Below, one piece after another: positions 40,239 to 50,064 of a stretch of DNA of 64,000 nt. Made by a program: the position numbers and the translations under genes. The notes under the pieces were generated by a model. That model ran no database searches. It saw only the letters and a program-made list of their open reading frames with translations, and was not told where the DNA came from. The stretch's first letter is position 1, and every line of letters starts with the position of its first letter. Origin of the DNA: JBELHJ01 sp042091495 (GTDB lineage: Bacteria; Bacteroidota; Bacteroidia; Flavobacteriales; Flavobacteriaceae); NCBI GenBank assembly GCA_042091495.1, contig JBELHJ010000001.1, positions 1 to 64,000 of the forward strand, read 5' to 3'.

Positions 40239-40544
40239 TTACACTTTAATTTCAACCTCTACACCACTTGGTAATTCAAGCTTCATAAGCGCATCAATAG
40301 TTTTTGATGAAGAACTGTAAATATCAAGTAACCTTTTATAAGAACTTAATTGAAACTGCTCTCTACTCTTCTTATTAACGTGAGGTGAACGTAAAACTGT
40401 GAAAATTTTCTTGTGAGTTGGTAATGGAATTGGTCCTGTTACAACTGCACCCGTACTTTTGACAGTTTTTACAATCTTATCCGCTGATTTATCAACTAAA
40501 TTGTGATCGTAAGATTTTAATTTTATTCTAATTTTTTGACTCAT
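40239..40544 (-). CDS. rpsJ: 30S ribosomal protein S10
   Basis: 101 residues, also the NusE partner of NusB in antitermination. Segments are [59 protein letters not shown]. Ten bases after fusA, so it belongs with the str part here; a terminator-like hairpin follows it. Confidence 0.98.
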   Translation of the reverse strand: MSQKIRIKLKSYDHNLVDKSADKIVKTVKSTGAVVTGPIPLPTHKKIFTVLRSPHVNKKSREQFQLSSYKRLLDIYSSSSKTIDALMKLELPSGVEVEIKV

Positions 40545-40554
40545 CTTCTAAATA

Positions 40555-42681
40555 TTAAGCTTCAACTCCTTTAGCAACTTTAATTACCTCTTCAGAGATA
40601 CTAGTTGGTGTTTCTGCATAGTGTGAAAATTCCATTGTAGATGTTGCTCTACCAGACGAAAGAGTACGTAACGAAGTTACATAACCAAACATTTCTGATA
40701 GTGGCACGTTTGCCTTAACAACTTTAGAACCTGCTCTATCACTCATGTCATTTACTTGACCACGACGACGGTTTAGATCGCCTACTATATCCCCCATATT
40801 CTCTTCTGGTGTAAGCACTTCTAACTTCATAATTGGCTCCATGATAACAGCTTTGGCAGCTTTGGCAGCAGCTTTAAAACCTAATTTAGCAGCCAATTCG
40901 AAAGATAACTGATCAGAATCTACATCGTGGTAAGAACCATCTTTCAATGTAACTTTCATAGCGTCTATTTCATAACCTGCTAAAGGCCCATTTATCATTG
41001 CCATTTTAAAACCTTTCTCTATAGAAGGTATAAACTCTTTAGGTACATTACCACCTTTAATAGTGGAGATAAACTCTAAACCAACTTTTCCTTCTTCAGC
41101 TGGTTCAACTGTGAATACAATATCAGCAAATTTACCACGACCACCGGATTGTTTTTTATAAACTTCTCTATGGTCAGCTGGTTGAGTAATTGCTTCTTTA
41201 TATTCTACTTGAGGTTGTCCTTGATTCACCTCTACTTTAAACTCTCTTTTAAGACGATCAACAATTACATCCAAATGAAGTTCGCCCATACCAGATATGA
41301 TTGTTTGTCCTGAAGCCTCATCAGATCTCACAGTAAATGTAGGATCTTCTTCTGCTAACTTAGCAAGACCTATTCCCAATTTATCAACGTCAGACTTGGT
41401 TTTTGGCTCAACAGCAATACCAATTACTGGATCTGGGAAATCCATAGATTCCAAAATAATTGGGTGTTCCTGAGAGGTTAATGTATCACCTGTTTTAATA
41501 GATTTGAAACCTACTGCTGCTCCAATATCACCAGCCTCAATATATTCAATAGCGTTTTGCTTATTAGCATGCATCTGGTAAATACGAGAAATACGTTCTT
41601 TTTTACCTGAACGGTTGTTTAACACGTAAGAACCCGCATCCAAACGACCTGAGTATGCTCTAAAGAAAGCCAAGCGACCTACGAAAGGATCTGTTGCAAT
41701 TTTAAAAGCTAATGCTGCGAAAGGCTCATCTACTGATGGCTTGCGTAACTCCTCGGTATCTGTGGTAGGGTTAGTACCTATAATACCCTCTTTATCTGTT
41801 GGAGATGGTAAATATCTGCAAACAGCATCTAACAAAAACTGAACACCTTTATTTTTAAAAGCAGAACCACAAATCATTGGAATAATTGCCATATCCATAA
41901 CAGCTGCTCTTAATGCTGAGTGTATTTCTTCCTCAGTTATAGACTCTTCATCTTCCATGAATTTTTCTAGAAGATTTTCATCGTAACTTGCTACTTCCTC
42001 GATCAACATTGCGCGATATTTTCGCGATTCTTCAATCATATCTTCAGGGATGTCAATAATATCAAATGTAGATCCTTGTGTTTCGTCGTGCCAAACAATT
42101 GCGCGATTTTTAACTAGGTCCACAACCCCTTTAAAATCTTCTTCATCTCCTATATTCAAAACAATAGGAACAGCATTAGAACCAAGCATCTCTTTAACTT
42201 GTGAACATACTGCAAGAAAATTAGACCCTTGACGGTCCATTTTGTTTACAAATCCCATTCTTGGGACCTTGTAGTTATCAGCCAATCTCCAGTTAGTCTC
42301 TGATTGTGGCTCAACACCATCAACAGCGCTAAATAAGAATACCAAACCATCAAGAACTCTCAATGATCTGTTTACTTCTACTGTAAAGTCAACGTGGCCT
42401 GGGGTGTCTATAATATTGAAGTGATAATCTTTAGCATCAGTTGTTGGTTTACCATTTTCTGTAGGAAACTGCCATGTACAAGTCGTGGCAGCAGAGGTAA
42501 TTGTGATCCCTCTCTCTTGCTCTTGCTCCATCCAATCCATGGTTGCAGCACCATCGTGTACCTCACCTATTTTGTGTGAAACTCCTGTATAATATAAAAT
42601 ACGTTCAGTAGTTGTAGTTTTTCCTGCATCAATGTGTGCAGCAATTCCAATGTTTCTTGTAAATTTTAAATCTCTTGCCAT
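40555..42681 (-). CDS. fusA: translation elongation factor G
   Basis: 708-residue translocase GTPase. G-domain motifs are [19 protein letters not shown] near the N-terminus, the switch segment [19 protein letters not shown] and NKMDRQG; domains II-V follow, with the conserved domain IV/V segment [20 protein letters not shown]. Complete. It sits between rpsG and rpsJ; tuf, often next in line, is not here. Confidence 0.98.
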   Translation of the reverse strand: MARDLKFTRNIGIAAHIDAGKTTTTERILYYTGVSHKIGEVHDGAATMDWMEQEQERGITITSAATTCTWQFPTENGKPTTDAKDYHFNIIDTPGHVDFTVEVNRSLRVLDGLVFLFSAVDGVEPQSETNWRLADNYKVPRMGFVNKMDRQGSNFLAVCSQVKEMLGSNAVPIVLNIGDEEDFKGVVDLVKNRAIVWHDETQGSTFDIIDIPEDMIEESRKYRAMLIEEVASYDENLLEKFMEDEESITEEEIHSALRAAVMDMAIIPMICGSAFKNKGVQFLLDAVCRYLPSPTDKEGIIGTNPTTDTEELRKPSVDEPFAALAFKIATDPFVGRLAFFRAYSGRLDAGSYVLNNRSGKKERISRIYQMHANKQNAIEYIEAGDIGAAVGFKSIKTGDTLTSQEHPIILESMDFPDPVIGIAVEPKTKSDVDKLGIGLAKLAEEDPTFTVRSDEASGQTIISGMGELHLDVIVDRLKREFKVEVNQGQPQVEYKEAITQPADHREVYKKQSGGRGKFADIVFTVEPAEEGKVGLEFISTIKGGNVPKEFIPSIEKGFKMAMINGPLAGYEIDAMKVTLKDGSYHDVDSDQLSFELAAKLGFKAAAKAAKAVIMEPIMKLEVLTPEENMGDIVGDLNRRRGQVNDMSDRAGSKVVKANVPLSEMFGYVTSLRTLSSGRATSTMEFSHYAETPTSISEEVIKVAKGVEA

Positions 42682-42686
42682 TTCAA

Positions 42687-43163
42687 TTAAAATCTAAAGT
42701 GTGAGAATGCTTTATTTGCTTCAGCCATTTTATGAGTATCAACTCTTTTCTTAACTGCTGCTCCTTCTTCTTTTGAAGCTGCTAAAATTTCAGCAGATAA
42801 TTTATTGGCCATTGATTTCTCGTTTCTTTTACGAGCATAACTAATCATCCACTTCATTGCCATGGATACTTTACGATCTGGCCTAATTTGCATTGGAATT
42901 TGGAATGTTGCACCACCAACTCTTCTACTTCTAACCTCAACGTGAGGCATAACGTTGGATAATGCTTCTTTCCATATTTCTAAAGCCGTCTTCTCATCAT
43001 CAGTTTTTTTCTGATCAACAATATCAATTGCATCATAAAAAATCTTGAAAGCAACGGATTTTTTACCATCCCACATCAGCATGTTTACGAAACGCGTAAC
43101 TAACTGATCATTAAATCTTGGGTCTGGTAAAAGCGGTCTTTTTTTCGCTTGTCTTTTTCTCAT
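42687..43163 (-). CDS. rpsG: 30S ribosomal protein S7
   Basis: 158 residues. Starts [27 protein letters not shown]; the hairpin and core segment [19 protein letters not shown] matches S7, which nucleates the 30S head. Seventeen bases after rpsL. Confidence 0.98.
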   Translation of the reverse strand: MRKRQAKKRPLLPDPRFNDQLVTRFVNMLMWDGKKSVAFKIFYDAIDIVDQKKTDDEKTALEIWKEALSNVMPHVEVRSRRVGGATFQIPMQIRPDRKVSMAMKWMISYARKRNEKSMANKLSAEILAASKEEGAAVKKRVDTHKMAEANKAFSHFRF

Positions 43164-43180
43164 GTCTTCTAATTAAACTT

Positions 43181-43555
43181 TTATTTCTTAGGGCGTTTTG
43201 CACCATACTTAGATCTACGTTGCGTTCTACCCTGGACACCTGCTGTATCCAAAGCACCACGAACGATATGATATCTAACTCCTGGTAAATCTTTAACCCT
43301 TCCACCTCTAACCAATACTATCGAATGCTCTTGTAGATTGTGTCCTTCTCCTGGAATGTATGCATTAACTTCATTACCATTAGTTAACCTTACCCTTGCA
43401 ACTTTTCGCATTGCCGAGTTAGGTTTCTTAGGCGTTGTAGTGTAAACACGCGTACAAACTCCACGTCTTTGTGGACACGAATCTAAAGCAGCCGATTTAC
43501 TCTTCTTGGTTATTTTGGCTCTTCCTTTTCGTACTAATTGTGAAATTGTTGGCAT
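43181..43555 (-). CDS. rpsL: 30S ribosomal protein S12
   Basis: 124 residues and the first gene of the superoperon. The decoding-centre loops are wild type: [18 protein letters not shown] contains the Lys43 equivalent and [15 protein letters not shown] the Lys88 equivalent, both sites of streptomycin-resistance mutations elsewhere. Preceded by a well-matched promoter at 43600-43629. Confidence 0.98.
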   Translation of the reverse strand: MPTISQLVRKGRAKITKKSKSAALDSCPQRRGVCTRVYTTTPKKPNSAMRKVARVRLTNGNEVNAYIPGEGHNLQEHSIVLVRGGRVKDLPGVRYHIVRGALDTAGVQGRTQRRSKYGAKRPKK

Positions 43556-43582
43556 ATATTTCTATATAATATTTATTAAATC

Positions 43583-43596
43583 CCCTCTTTTGAGGG
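43583..43596 (-). promoter_or_regulatory. hairpin at the predicted 5' end of the rpsL transcript
   Basis: ccctc (43583-43587) pairs with gaggg (43592-43596) around a 4-base loop. The predicted transcription start, about five bases past the -7 box, falls at or next to this stem, so the superoperon mRNA would begin in a hairpin. Confidence 0.4.
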
Positions 43597-43599
43597 CTG

Positions 43600-43629
43600 C
43601 AAATTTAGAAATTAAATTTTAAAATTCAA
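43600..43629 (-). promoter_or_regulatory. promoter of the rpsL-rplQ superoperon
   Basis: Read leftward, TTG (43629-43627), 19 bases, then TAAATTTG (43607-43600). This matches both elements and the spacing of the Bacteroidota sigma-ABfr promoter (TTG, about 19 bases, TAnnTTTG). It is the only promoter in the window with both boxes, as expected for a highly expressed operon. The leader would be about 40 bases. Confidence 0.8.
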
Positions 43630-43711
43630 ACAGTAATTAATTAATTTTTAAAACATTATTAGTAAGAATAAAATAATAACTAGAGAAAAGAGTTTAAAAG
43701 AATATTTTTGA

Positions 43712-45385
43712 ATTAAAAAAAATCAAATCAAATACTATTTAATCATAATAAATTTATTTTTGGCCGCTTCAAGCTTAGGCCAAAATATTACCTACAAAAT
43801 TACAGGCCATACCCCATCAGACCAAATTACTCTTGAATCATTATTTAAAACTAATGATTCAACCAACTTAAACACTATAAACCTAAGTTACTTTAAAGAA
43901 AGACTGAATTATGAAGGTTATTTCAATTATGATATAAATGAAAAATCTTTAAATGACAGTATTACAAATATTGAAATTAAATTAAATGACATAATCAAAA
44001 TCATAAAAGTACCAAAAGAAGTTATTCCTTACGAGACATATGAACTTCTGAATTTAACTTACCTAAAAATTCAAAAAAACTACTTGCTTATTGATATTAA
44101 ACAGCTTAGAAATTTTATAAATGAATTAAATAATTTTTACAGCTCAAATGGCTTCCCATTTAATTGTGTCCAATTCAAGCCTAATTTTACTATCAAAGAC
44201 ACTATTTATTCGAATTTGGAAATAAAAACAAATGACCTCAGAATAATTGATAATGTCATCATCAAAGGCTACGAAAAATTTCCTAAAAATTTTATAAGAA
44301 ACTACATCGGGATAAGAAAAAACAGACCAGTTAATTTAATTTCGTTAAAGAAAATAGACACTCTAATTAATGAACTCGATTTTGTTTCCACTTCAAGACC
44401 ATCCCAATTATTATTTACAGACACTAAAAGTGAACTTTATTTAAACTTAAAAAAACAAAATGTGAATGAGTTTGATGGGTTTATAGGATTTACAAATAAA
44501 GAAAAGAAGATTGAACTGTCGGGAAATTTAAAAATCCAACTAAAAAATAATTTTAACTATGGTGAAAGCGTTTCCATTCGATATGTAAATGATGAATCCG
44601 AACAAGAAACATTTGAAACAAATATTAGCGCTCCATTCATTTTTAATTTGCCAATGCAATTAAATTATAATTTGAATTACTTTAGAAAAGACAGCACTTT
44701 CAGTAACACCTATCAGTTTCTGAAACTAGACTATATTATAAATAACCAATTAAGGTCTGGTATTGAATACGATTTTAGAAAATCAAATACTTTAACAAAA
44801 ACAATTAACCAAGAAGATTACGAAAGTAAATTCGTTGGAGTATCCATTAAAAATCAAAAATTACTTAGAAGAAAAAGAGGGACTGATTGGAATTATTTAA
44901 TAAATTCTAAAATAAAGTTTGGAAAAAGAACTGCCGAGAACTACGATTCAAAACAATTAATTTTGGAAGCTTCAATCCTCAAGAACTTCTTTTTAAATGA
45001 TAAAAATCATATTCAAGCTAGATTTAAAATTAATCATCTCAAATCCAACAATTATTTAGAGAATGAATTATTTAGGACAGGAGGAGTAAATAGCATAAGA
45101 GGATTCGAAGAAAACAGCATTTTAACTAATTCTTTTTTACTTGTTAATCTTGAATACACTTATGGTTTAAATGATGAATTGTCAGTATACCCTTTGTTTG
45201 ATCTAATGCACACAGCTAATAAAATACAGAGAACAATAGAAAACCTTTATGCTTTTGGATTGGGATTAAAAATAAAAAAGAACAATTACAATCTAGATCT
45301 AAACTACACTGTAGGAGGCGTTTACAATAATAAAAATGAAAATTTGAAGAGTAAAATAAGTGTAATTCTTAAAACTGGAATTTAG
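43712..45385 (+). CDS. Omp85/BamA-like outer membrane protein, non-ATG start
   Basis: An outer-membrane barrel protein of the surface-antigen (Omp85) type. The signature RTGGVNSIRGFEENSI carries the IRGF motif of the barrel's loop 6; the C-terminal half is alternating beta strands, and an N-terminal POTRA-like part of about 200 residues precedes it (IIDNVIIKGYEKFPKNFIRNYIGI). It is shorter than BamA and has fewer POTRA repeats; TamA-like is an alternative. The frame has no ATG: a TTG at 43760 would cut off the signal peptide. The codons before it read KKNQIKYYLIIINLFLAASSLGQ, a clear signal peptide, so I start at ATT 43712 (557 residues). A TATTTTTG at 43703-43710 lies just upstream, which would put transcription start near or after this ATT. 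Confidence 0.78.
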   Translation: MKKNQIKYYLIIINLFLAASSLGQNITYKITGHTPSDQITLESLFKTNDSTNLNTINLSYFKERLNYEGYFNYDINEKSLNDSITNIEIKLNDIIKIIKVPKEVIPYETYELLNLTYLKIQKNYLLIDIKQLRNFINELNNFYSSNGFPFNCVQFKPNFTIKDTIYSNLEIKTNDLRIIDNVIIKGYEKFPKNFIRNYIGIRKNRPVNLISLKKIDTLINELDFVSTSRPSQLLFTDTKSELYLNLKKQNVNEFDGFIGFTNKEKKIELSGNLKIQLKNNFNYGESVSIRYVNDESEQETFETNISAPFIFNLPMQLNYNLNYFRKDSTFSNTYQFLKLDYIINNQLRSGIEYDFRKSNTLTKTINQEDYESKFVGVSIKNQKLLRRKRGTDWNYLINSKIKFGKRTAENYDSKQLILEASILKNFFLNDKNHIQARFKINHLKSNNYLENELFRTGGVNSIRGFEENSILTNSFLLVNLEYTYGLNDELSVYPLFDLMHTANKIQRTIENLYAFGLGLKIKKNNYNLDLNYTVGGVYNNKNENLKSKISVILKTGI

Positions 45386-45480
45386 AAGTTACCACCTCAA
45401 ATTATAAATTTAACTGATTATTATTGTTTTATTAAGATTTTATTAAGAGATTTGGAAGACTAATTCAAATTAATTATAGT

Positions 45481-48400
45481 ATGAAAACAAATCTTTGCGG
45501 ACTTTCCGCTCTCTTACTATTCTTTGTTGTTCAAATATCATTTGCGCAATCAAAGACAGTAACAGGAAATGTTTCAGATGGTTCAGGAATGCCTTTGCCG
45601 GGGGTTAATATTCTAATCCAAGGAACTACTCAAGGGGCAAACACTGATTTCGATGGCAATTATTCAATCACTGCTAATGTAGGTGATGTATTGAAATTCA
45701 GTTTTCTTGGTTACAAATCTGAAGAAATTATCGTAGGTGATTCAACATCAATTAATGTCACTATGACTGAAGACGCATCTACATTAGATGAAGTTGTTGT
45801 CACTGCTCTAGGTATTAAAAGAGATGAAAAAGCCATTGGATATTCAGTCCAAAAAATTAAAGGAGATGGATTAATAGAATCCAGAGAACCTAATATTGTA
45901 AATTCTCTTAGTGGTAGAGCCGCTGGTATTCAAGTTACTAGTAGTTCTGGTGGTGTTGGGTCATCATCTAGAATTATTTTAAGAGGTAACTCCTCTATTA
46001 CAGGTAATAATGAGCCTTTATTTGTTGTTGATGGTGTTCCAATGAACAACACAAGTTTTGGTAATGCTGGTAGCGGCGGTGGAGTTGATTTACCGAATGG
46101 TGTTGCCGCAATTAATCCAGACGACATTGAATCAGTAACTGTGCTTAAAGGACCTAATGCAGCAGCATTGTATGGTGTTAGAGCAGGTAATGGTGTTATT
46201 GTAATTACTACTAAATCTGGTTCCTCTACAGGAAAATTTAGTGTTAGTATTAATTCAAATGTTATGAGTTCTAATCCTTTGATACTTCCAGACTTTCAAA
46301 ATTCCTATGGACAAGGAAGTAGTCCGTCTTACTTTGAATATGTTGATGGTGCTGGAGCTGGAGTTGCTGATGGTGTAGATGAGAGTTGGGGTCCTGCTTT
46401 AGATGCTGGATTTGAATTCATACAATGGAATTCTCAATTAAATGGTGGCCTTCCTTTACCCTGGGTTTCAAGACCTGATAACGTTAAAGATTTTTTTGAT
46501 ACAGGTTTGAAACTTTCAAATAATCTTTCATTATCAGCTGGGTCAGATGTTAGTTCATTAAGAATTTCATTAAGTAAAACTAACGAACAAGGTATGATAC
46601 CAAATACTGAGTTAAATACTCAATCAATTACAACTTCTGGTAAAATTGACCTAGGAAAAAAATTACATGCAGGAATTAATGGTACTTGGACTAACATGCA
46701 GAGTGATAATTTATCAACTGTAGGTTATAACAATGAAAACCCAATGCAGCAATTCATTTGGTCTGCAAGACAAGTTGATTTTAAAGCCTTGAGAGATTGG
46801 AAAAATCTTCCAATGGCACCAGCTGGAACTAATGCAGAAGGCACACCTTTAAACTGGAATCATAACTATCAAAACAATCCATATTGGGTTTTAGATACTA
46901 ATACTAATACTTATGATCGTGATCGTTTAAATGGTAATGTATTTTTAACATACGATATTACTGATTGGGCTTCTTTAACAGCAAAAACTAATATGGATCA
47001 TTACACTCAAAAAACTACTGTTCGTAAAGGAAAAGGAAGTAATGAGTATCCGGAAGGTTATTATTCAGAAGCCATGAGAAGGTATACAGAGGTTAATAAT
47101 GAAATCTTATTGTCGATCAACAAAGAAATCAATAGTGACTTTTCATTTAGCTTCAATGCAGCTGCTAACTCTATGATTAGAAAGTATAGCTCACTAGGTG
47201 CAACAGCGCCTCAATTAGAGTTACCTAATTACTATAATGTGTCTAATATAAAAACAGGTGTTACACCAGAAATGTTCAATTTTTTCGGAGAACAACGTAT
47301 AAATAGTATTTATGCCTTTGGTCAAGTATCGTTTAGAGATTATGCATTTATAGATTTTACAGCTAGAAATGATTGGGCTAGTGTTTTACCTACTATCAAT
47401 AATTCATTCTTCTATCCCTCAATATCAGGATCTTTAATTTTATCAGATGCTTTTGAAGACCTTAAAAGCACGTTTGATTTCTTAAAGTTAAGAGCGAGTT
47501 GGTCTCAAGTTGGTAGTAATGGTGCTTTAGGTCCATATAACTTAAATCAAACTTACTCATTAAATAACACAGGTTTTGGTAATCAAGCTAGTACTCCTTC
47601 AACTTTATATAATCCAAATTTAAAATCTGAAACTGTAACAGGGACTGAAGTTGGTATTGATCTCAGAATGTTTAAAAGCAAACTTAGATTTAGTGCCACA
47701 TATTATGATCAATTAAGTGAAGACTTACTTGTTCCTATTCAGGTTTCCTCTTCAACTGGTTTCAATAGTGTATGGAACAATATTGGTTCAATGAGTAACT
47801 CAGGAATTGAAATTCAACTTGGAGCAACTATTATTGATACCCCTGATTTCGGTTTTGGTGTTGATATTAATTGGGCTCAAAACAAAAATAAAGTTGAATC
47901 ACTTGGAGAACTTGACACTTATATTTTAGGAGGGCAATGGGGAGTTCAATTAGAGGCTAGACCAGGGTTACCATACGGAGTTCTTGTGGGCCGAGGTTTT
48001 GAAAGAGATCCTTCTGGTGAAGTAATATATGAAAATGGTTTACCAGTTATTGATCAAACACCAAAAGTTTTGGGAGATATAGCTCCAGATTGGACAGGTG
48101 GTGTTAACTTTAATTTAAGATATAAAAACTTTACTTTGAGTTCATTAGTAGATGCAAAAATTGGAGGTGAAGTCCATAGTATGACATACGCTTGGGGTAG
48201 ATATGCTGGGGTTTTAGAAGAAACCTTAATTGGAAGGGAAACTGGAGTTGTTGGTAATGGTGTTCAATCTGACGGAAATGGAGGATATATCCCCAATAAT
48301 GTTACAGTTGACGCTAAAATATTCAACCAATCTTCCTACAATAATTCTGTTGAAGAAAGCTCAATATTTGATGCCTCTTATGTCAAATTAAGATCTGTAT

Positions 48401-48618
48401 CTATTGGATATTCAATACCTGATAAACTTTTAGAAAACACCTTCATTGATGGCGTTAAGCTATCATTAGTTGGAAGAAATCTAGCAGTGCTTTATAGAGA
48501 AACACCACATATTGATCCAGAAACTGGTTTTAGCAGTGCTAATGGAGAACAAGGCCAAGAATTTGGTCAATTGCCTTCAGCTAGATCTCTTGGATTTAAT
48601 GTTAATTTACAATTTTAA
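45481..48618 (+). CDS. SusC/RagA-family TonB-linked outer membrane transporter
   Basis: 1045-residue TonB-dependent channel that imports large nutrients with its SusD lid. A signal peptide ends at SFAQ (about residue 23). A carboxypeptidase-regulatory-like domain (about 26-100; TVTGNVSDGSGMPLPGVNILIQGTTQG) is followed by the SusC signature LDEVVVTALGIKRDEKAIGYSVQ, a plug with ILRGNSSITGNNEPLFVVDG, and a large barrel ending FNVNLQF with a terminal Phe. The SusD gene follows after ten bases and two further lipoprotein genes complete the operon. Substrate is unknown; no glycoside hydrolase, sulfatase or peptidase gene is nearby. Confidence 0.96.
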   Translation: MKTNLCGLSALLLFFVVQISFAQSKTVTGNVSDGSGMPLPGVNILIQGTTQGANTDFDGNYSITANVGDVLKFSFLGYKSEEIIVGDSTSINVTMTEDASTLDEVVVTALGIKRDEKAIGYSVQKIKGDGLIESREPNIVNSLSGRAAGIQVTSSSGGVGSSSRIILRGNSSITGNNEPLFVVDGVPMNNTSFGNAGSGGGVDLPNGVAAINPDDIESVTVLKGPNAAALYGVRAGNGVIVITTKSGSSTGKFSVSINSNVMSSNPLILPDFQNSYGQGSSPSYFEYVDGAGAGVADGVDESWGPALDAGFEFIQWNSQLNGGLPLPWVSRPDNVKDFFDTGLKLSNNLSLSAGSDVSSLRISLSKTNEQGMIPNTELNTQSITTSGKIDLGKKLHAGINGTWTNMQSDNLSTVGYNNENPMQQFIWSARQVDFKALRDWKNLPMAPAGTNAEGTPLNWNHNYQNNPYWVLDTNTNTYDRDRLNGNVFLTYDITDWASLTAKTNMDHYTQKTTVRKGKGSNEYPEGYYSEAMRRYTEVNNEILLSINKEINSDFSFSFNAAANSMIRKYSSLGATAPQLELPNYYNVSNIKTGVTPEMFNFFGEQRINSIYAFGQVSFRDYAFIDFTARNDWASVLPTINNSFFYPSISGSLILSDAFEDLKSTFDFLKLRASWSQVGSNGALGPYNLNQTYSLNNTGFGNQASTPSTLYNPNLKSETVTGTEVGIDLRMFKSKLRFSATYYDQLSEDLLVPIQVSSSTGFNSVWNNIGSMSNSGIEIQLGATIIDTPDFGFGVDINWAQNKNKVESLGELDTYILGGQWGVQLEARPGLPYGVLVGRGFERDPSGEVIYENGLPVIDQTPKVLGDIAPDWTGGVNFNLRYKNFTLSSLVDAKIGGEVHSMTYAWGRYAGVLEETLIGRETGVVGNGVQSDGNGGYIPNNVTVDAKIFNQSSYNNSVEESSIFDASYVKLRSVSIGYSIPDKLLENTFIDGVKLSLVGRNLAVLYRETPHIDPETGFSSANGEQGQEFGQLPSARSLGFNVNLQF

Positions 48619-48628
48619 AAACTGAAAG

Positions 48629-50053
48629 ATGAAAAGAATAAAATATATAATTTTAGCGTTTATATCACTTGCTATTTTATCTTGTGATAAAGATTTCGAG
48701 GAAATAAATATTGATCCTAATAATCCAACAGCTGTTCCAGCTCACCTTTTACTTGGTAGCATTATAAGAATTAATCAAAACGTGATTTACAATGTTCAAG
48801 CTGGAGGAGACATGGGTGAATGTTGGGCTCAACATTGGGGGAAAGTTCAATATAACGATGAAGCACGATATGTTCCACGAAGAGGAGTAATTGATGGAAT
48901 TTGGTCTAGCTTATACACCTCAGTTATTGCTGACGCAGGATCAATGTATGATTTAGCTGAAGCCGAAGGTAATAATAATTTAAAAGGTGCTGCATTAGTA
49001 TTACAAGCAAATGCTTACCATATTTTAACTGATCTTTATGGAGATATCCCTTTCTCTGAAGCTAATACTCCTGGATTAAACAAACCAAAGTATGACACAA
49101 GTGTTGCTGTATACGATGGTATTGAGTCAATGCTAGATGAAGCAATGGGCTTATTTTCACCTAGTGGAGGTGAAATAGTAGCTTCATCAGATTTATTGTA
49201 TGGTGGTGATTACATGAAATGGAAAAAACTTGCTGCCTCTTTAAAACTTAAGGTTTTAGTTAGAAGAGGAAAAAGTGATGGTGTCCAAAACCTTGTAAAT
49301 GGTGGTTTCTTATTTAGTTCAAATTCTGATTCAGCACAAATTGAATACACTGAAAATGAACCTGATGCAAATCCAATTTTTGAAACTATAGATTTTGGCG
49401 GAAGAACTGAATACAAAGTAAGTGAAGCCCTTGTTACAATACTTAATGATCTTGGTGATGACAGATTAGCTGTTTATGCAAGCAAAAACGCTAGTGGCGA
49501 ATATTTGGGTAAGCCAGCAGGTTACTTAAACTTACCAAGTGATGAGTTAGGTTACACAGATGCTAACATGTCTGGATTGGGAAGTAAGTATCTAGATCCA
49601 ACATTACCAGGGGTTATTTTATCAAACGCTCAAGTACAATTTTTACTTGCTGAGTCTGCTAATGAAGGATATATCTCGGGTGGCATTTCAGCGGCTCTAG
49701 ACTATTACAGAAAAGGTGTCACTGCTAGTTTCGCATTTAATGGACTTGATGCTACAGCTTATTTAGCTAAAGAAGATCAAAATTTTAATAGCCAATCTAG
49801 TGCTCGTGAAAAAATTGCAACTCAAGAATGGCTTGCTTTATTTGGACAAGGTTTTGAAACCTGGTCTGAATGGCGAAGAACTGGTATCCCCGTTTTAACT
49901 CCAGCAGTAGATGGTGCTAGTTTAAGTACAGGTATACCATCAAGATTATATTATCCTACTGATGAAGCTTCTTTAAATCAAGCAAATTATAATGAAGCGT
50001 CTGAAAGATTAGGTGGTGATAAATTAGATTCAAAATTATTTTGGCAACAATAA
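48629..50053 (+). CDS. SusD/RagB-family nutrient-binding surface lipoprotein
   Basis: 474 residues. The signal peptide ends in the lipobox AILSC (Cys19) followed by DKDFEE, an acidic run of the type that sends Bacteroidota lipoproteins to the cell surface. TPR-like helices (GAALVLQANAYHILTDLYGDIPFSEA) and the C-terminal segment KIATQEWLALFGQGFETWSEWRRTGIP are SusD features, most like the SusD-like-2 group. It partners the upstream SusC and probably closes over bound substrate. Substrate unknown. Confidence 0.95.
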   Translation: MKRIKYIILAFISLAILSCDKDFEEINIDPNNPTAVPAHLLLGSIIRINQNVIYNVQAGGDMGECWAQHWGKVQYNDEARYVPRRGVIDGIWSSLYTSVIADAGSMYDLAEAEGNNNLKGAALVLQANAYHILTDLYGDIPFSEANTPGLNKPKYDTSVAVYDGIESMLDEAMGLFSPSGGEIVASSDLLYGGDYMKWKKLAASLKLKVLVRRGKSDGVQNLVNGGFLFSSNSDSAQIEYTENEPDANPIFETIDFGGRTEYKVSEALVTILNDLGDDRLAVYASKNASGEYLGKPAGYLNLPSDELGYTDANMSGLGSKYLDPTLPGVILSNAQVQFLLAESANEGYISGGISAALDYYRKGVTASFAFNGLDATAYLAKEDQNFNSQSSAREKIATQEWLALFGQGFETWSEWRRTGIPVLTPAVDGASLSTGIPSRLYYPTDEASLNQANYNEASERLGGDKLDSKLFWQQ

Positions 50054-50064
50054 AAAAAATAGAT

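Noticed and set aside
43760..43789. TTG at 43760 as the start of the Omp85-like gene
   Set aside because: It would remove the hydrophobic core of a clear signal peptide encoded just upstream in the same frame.
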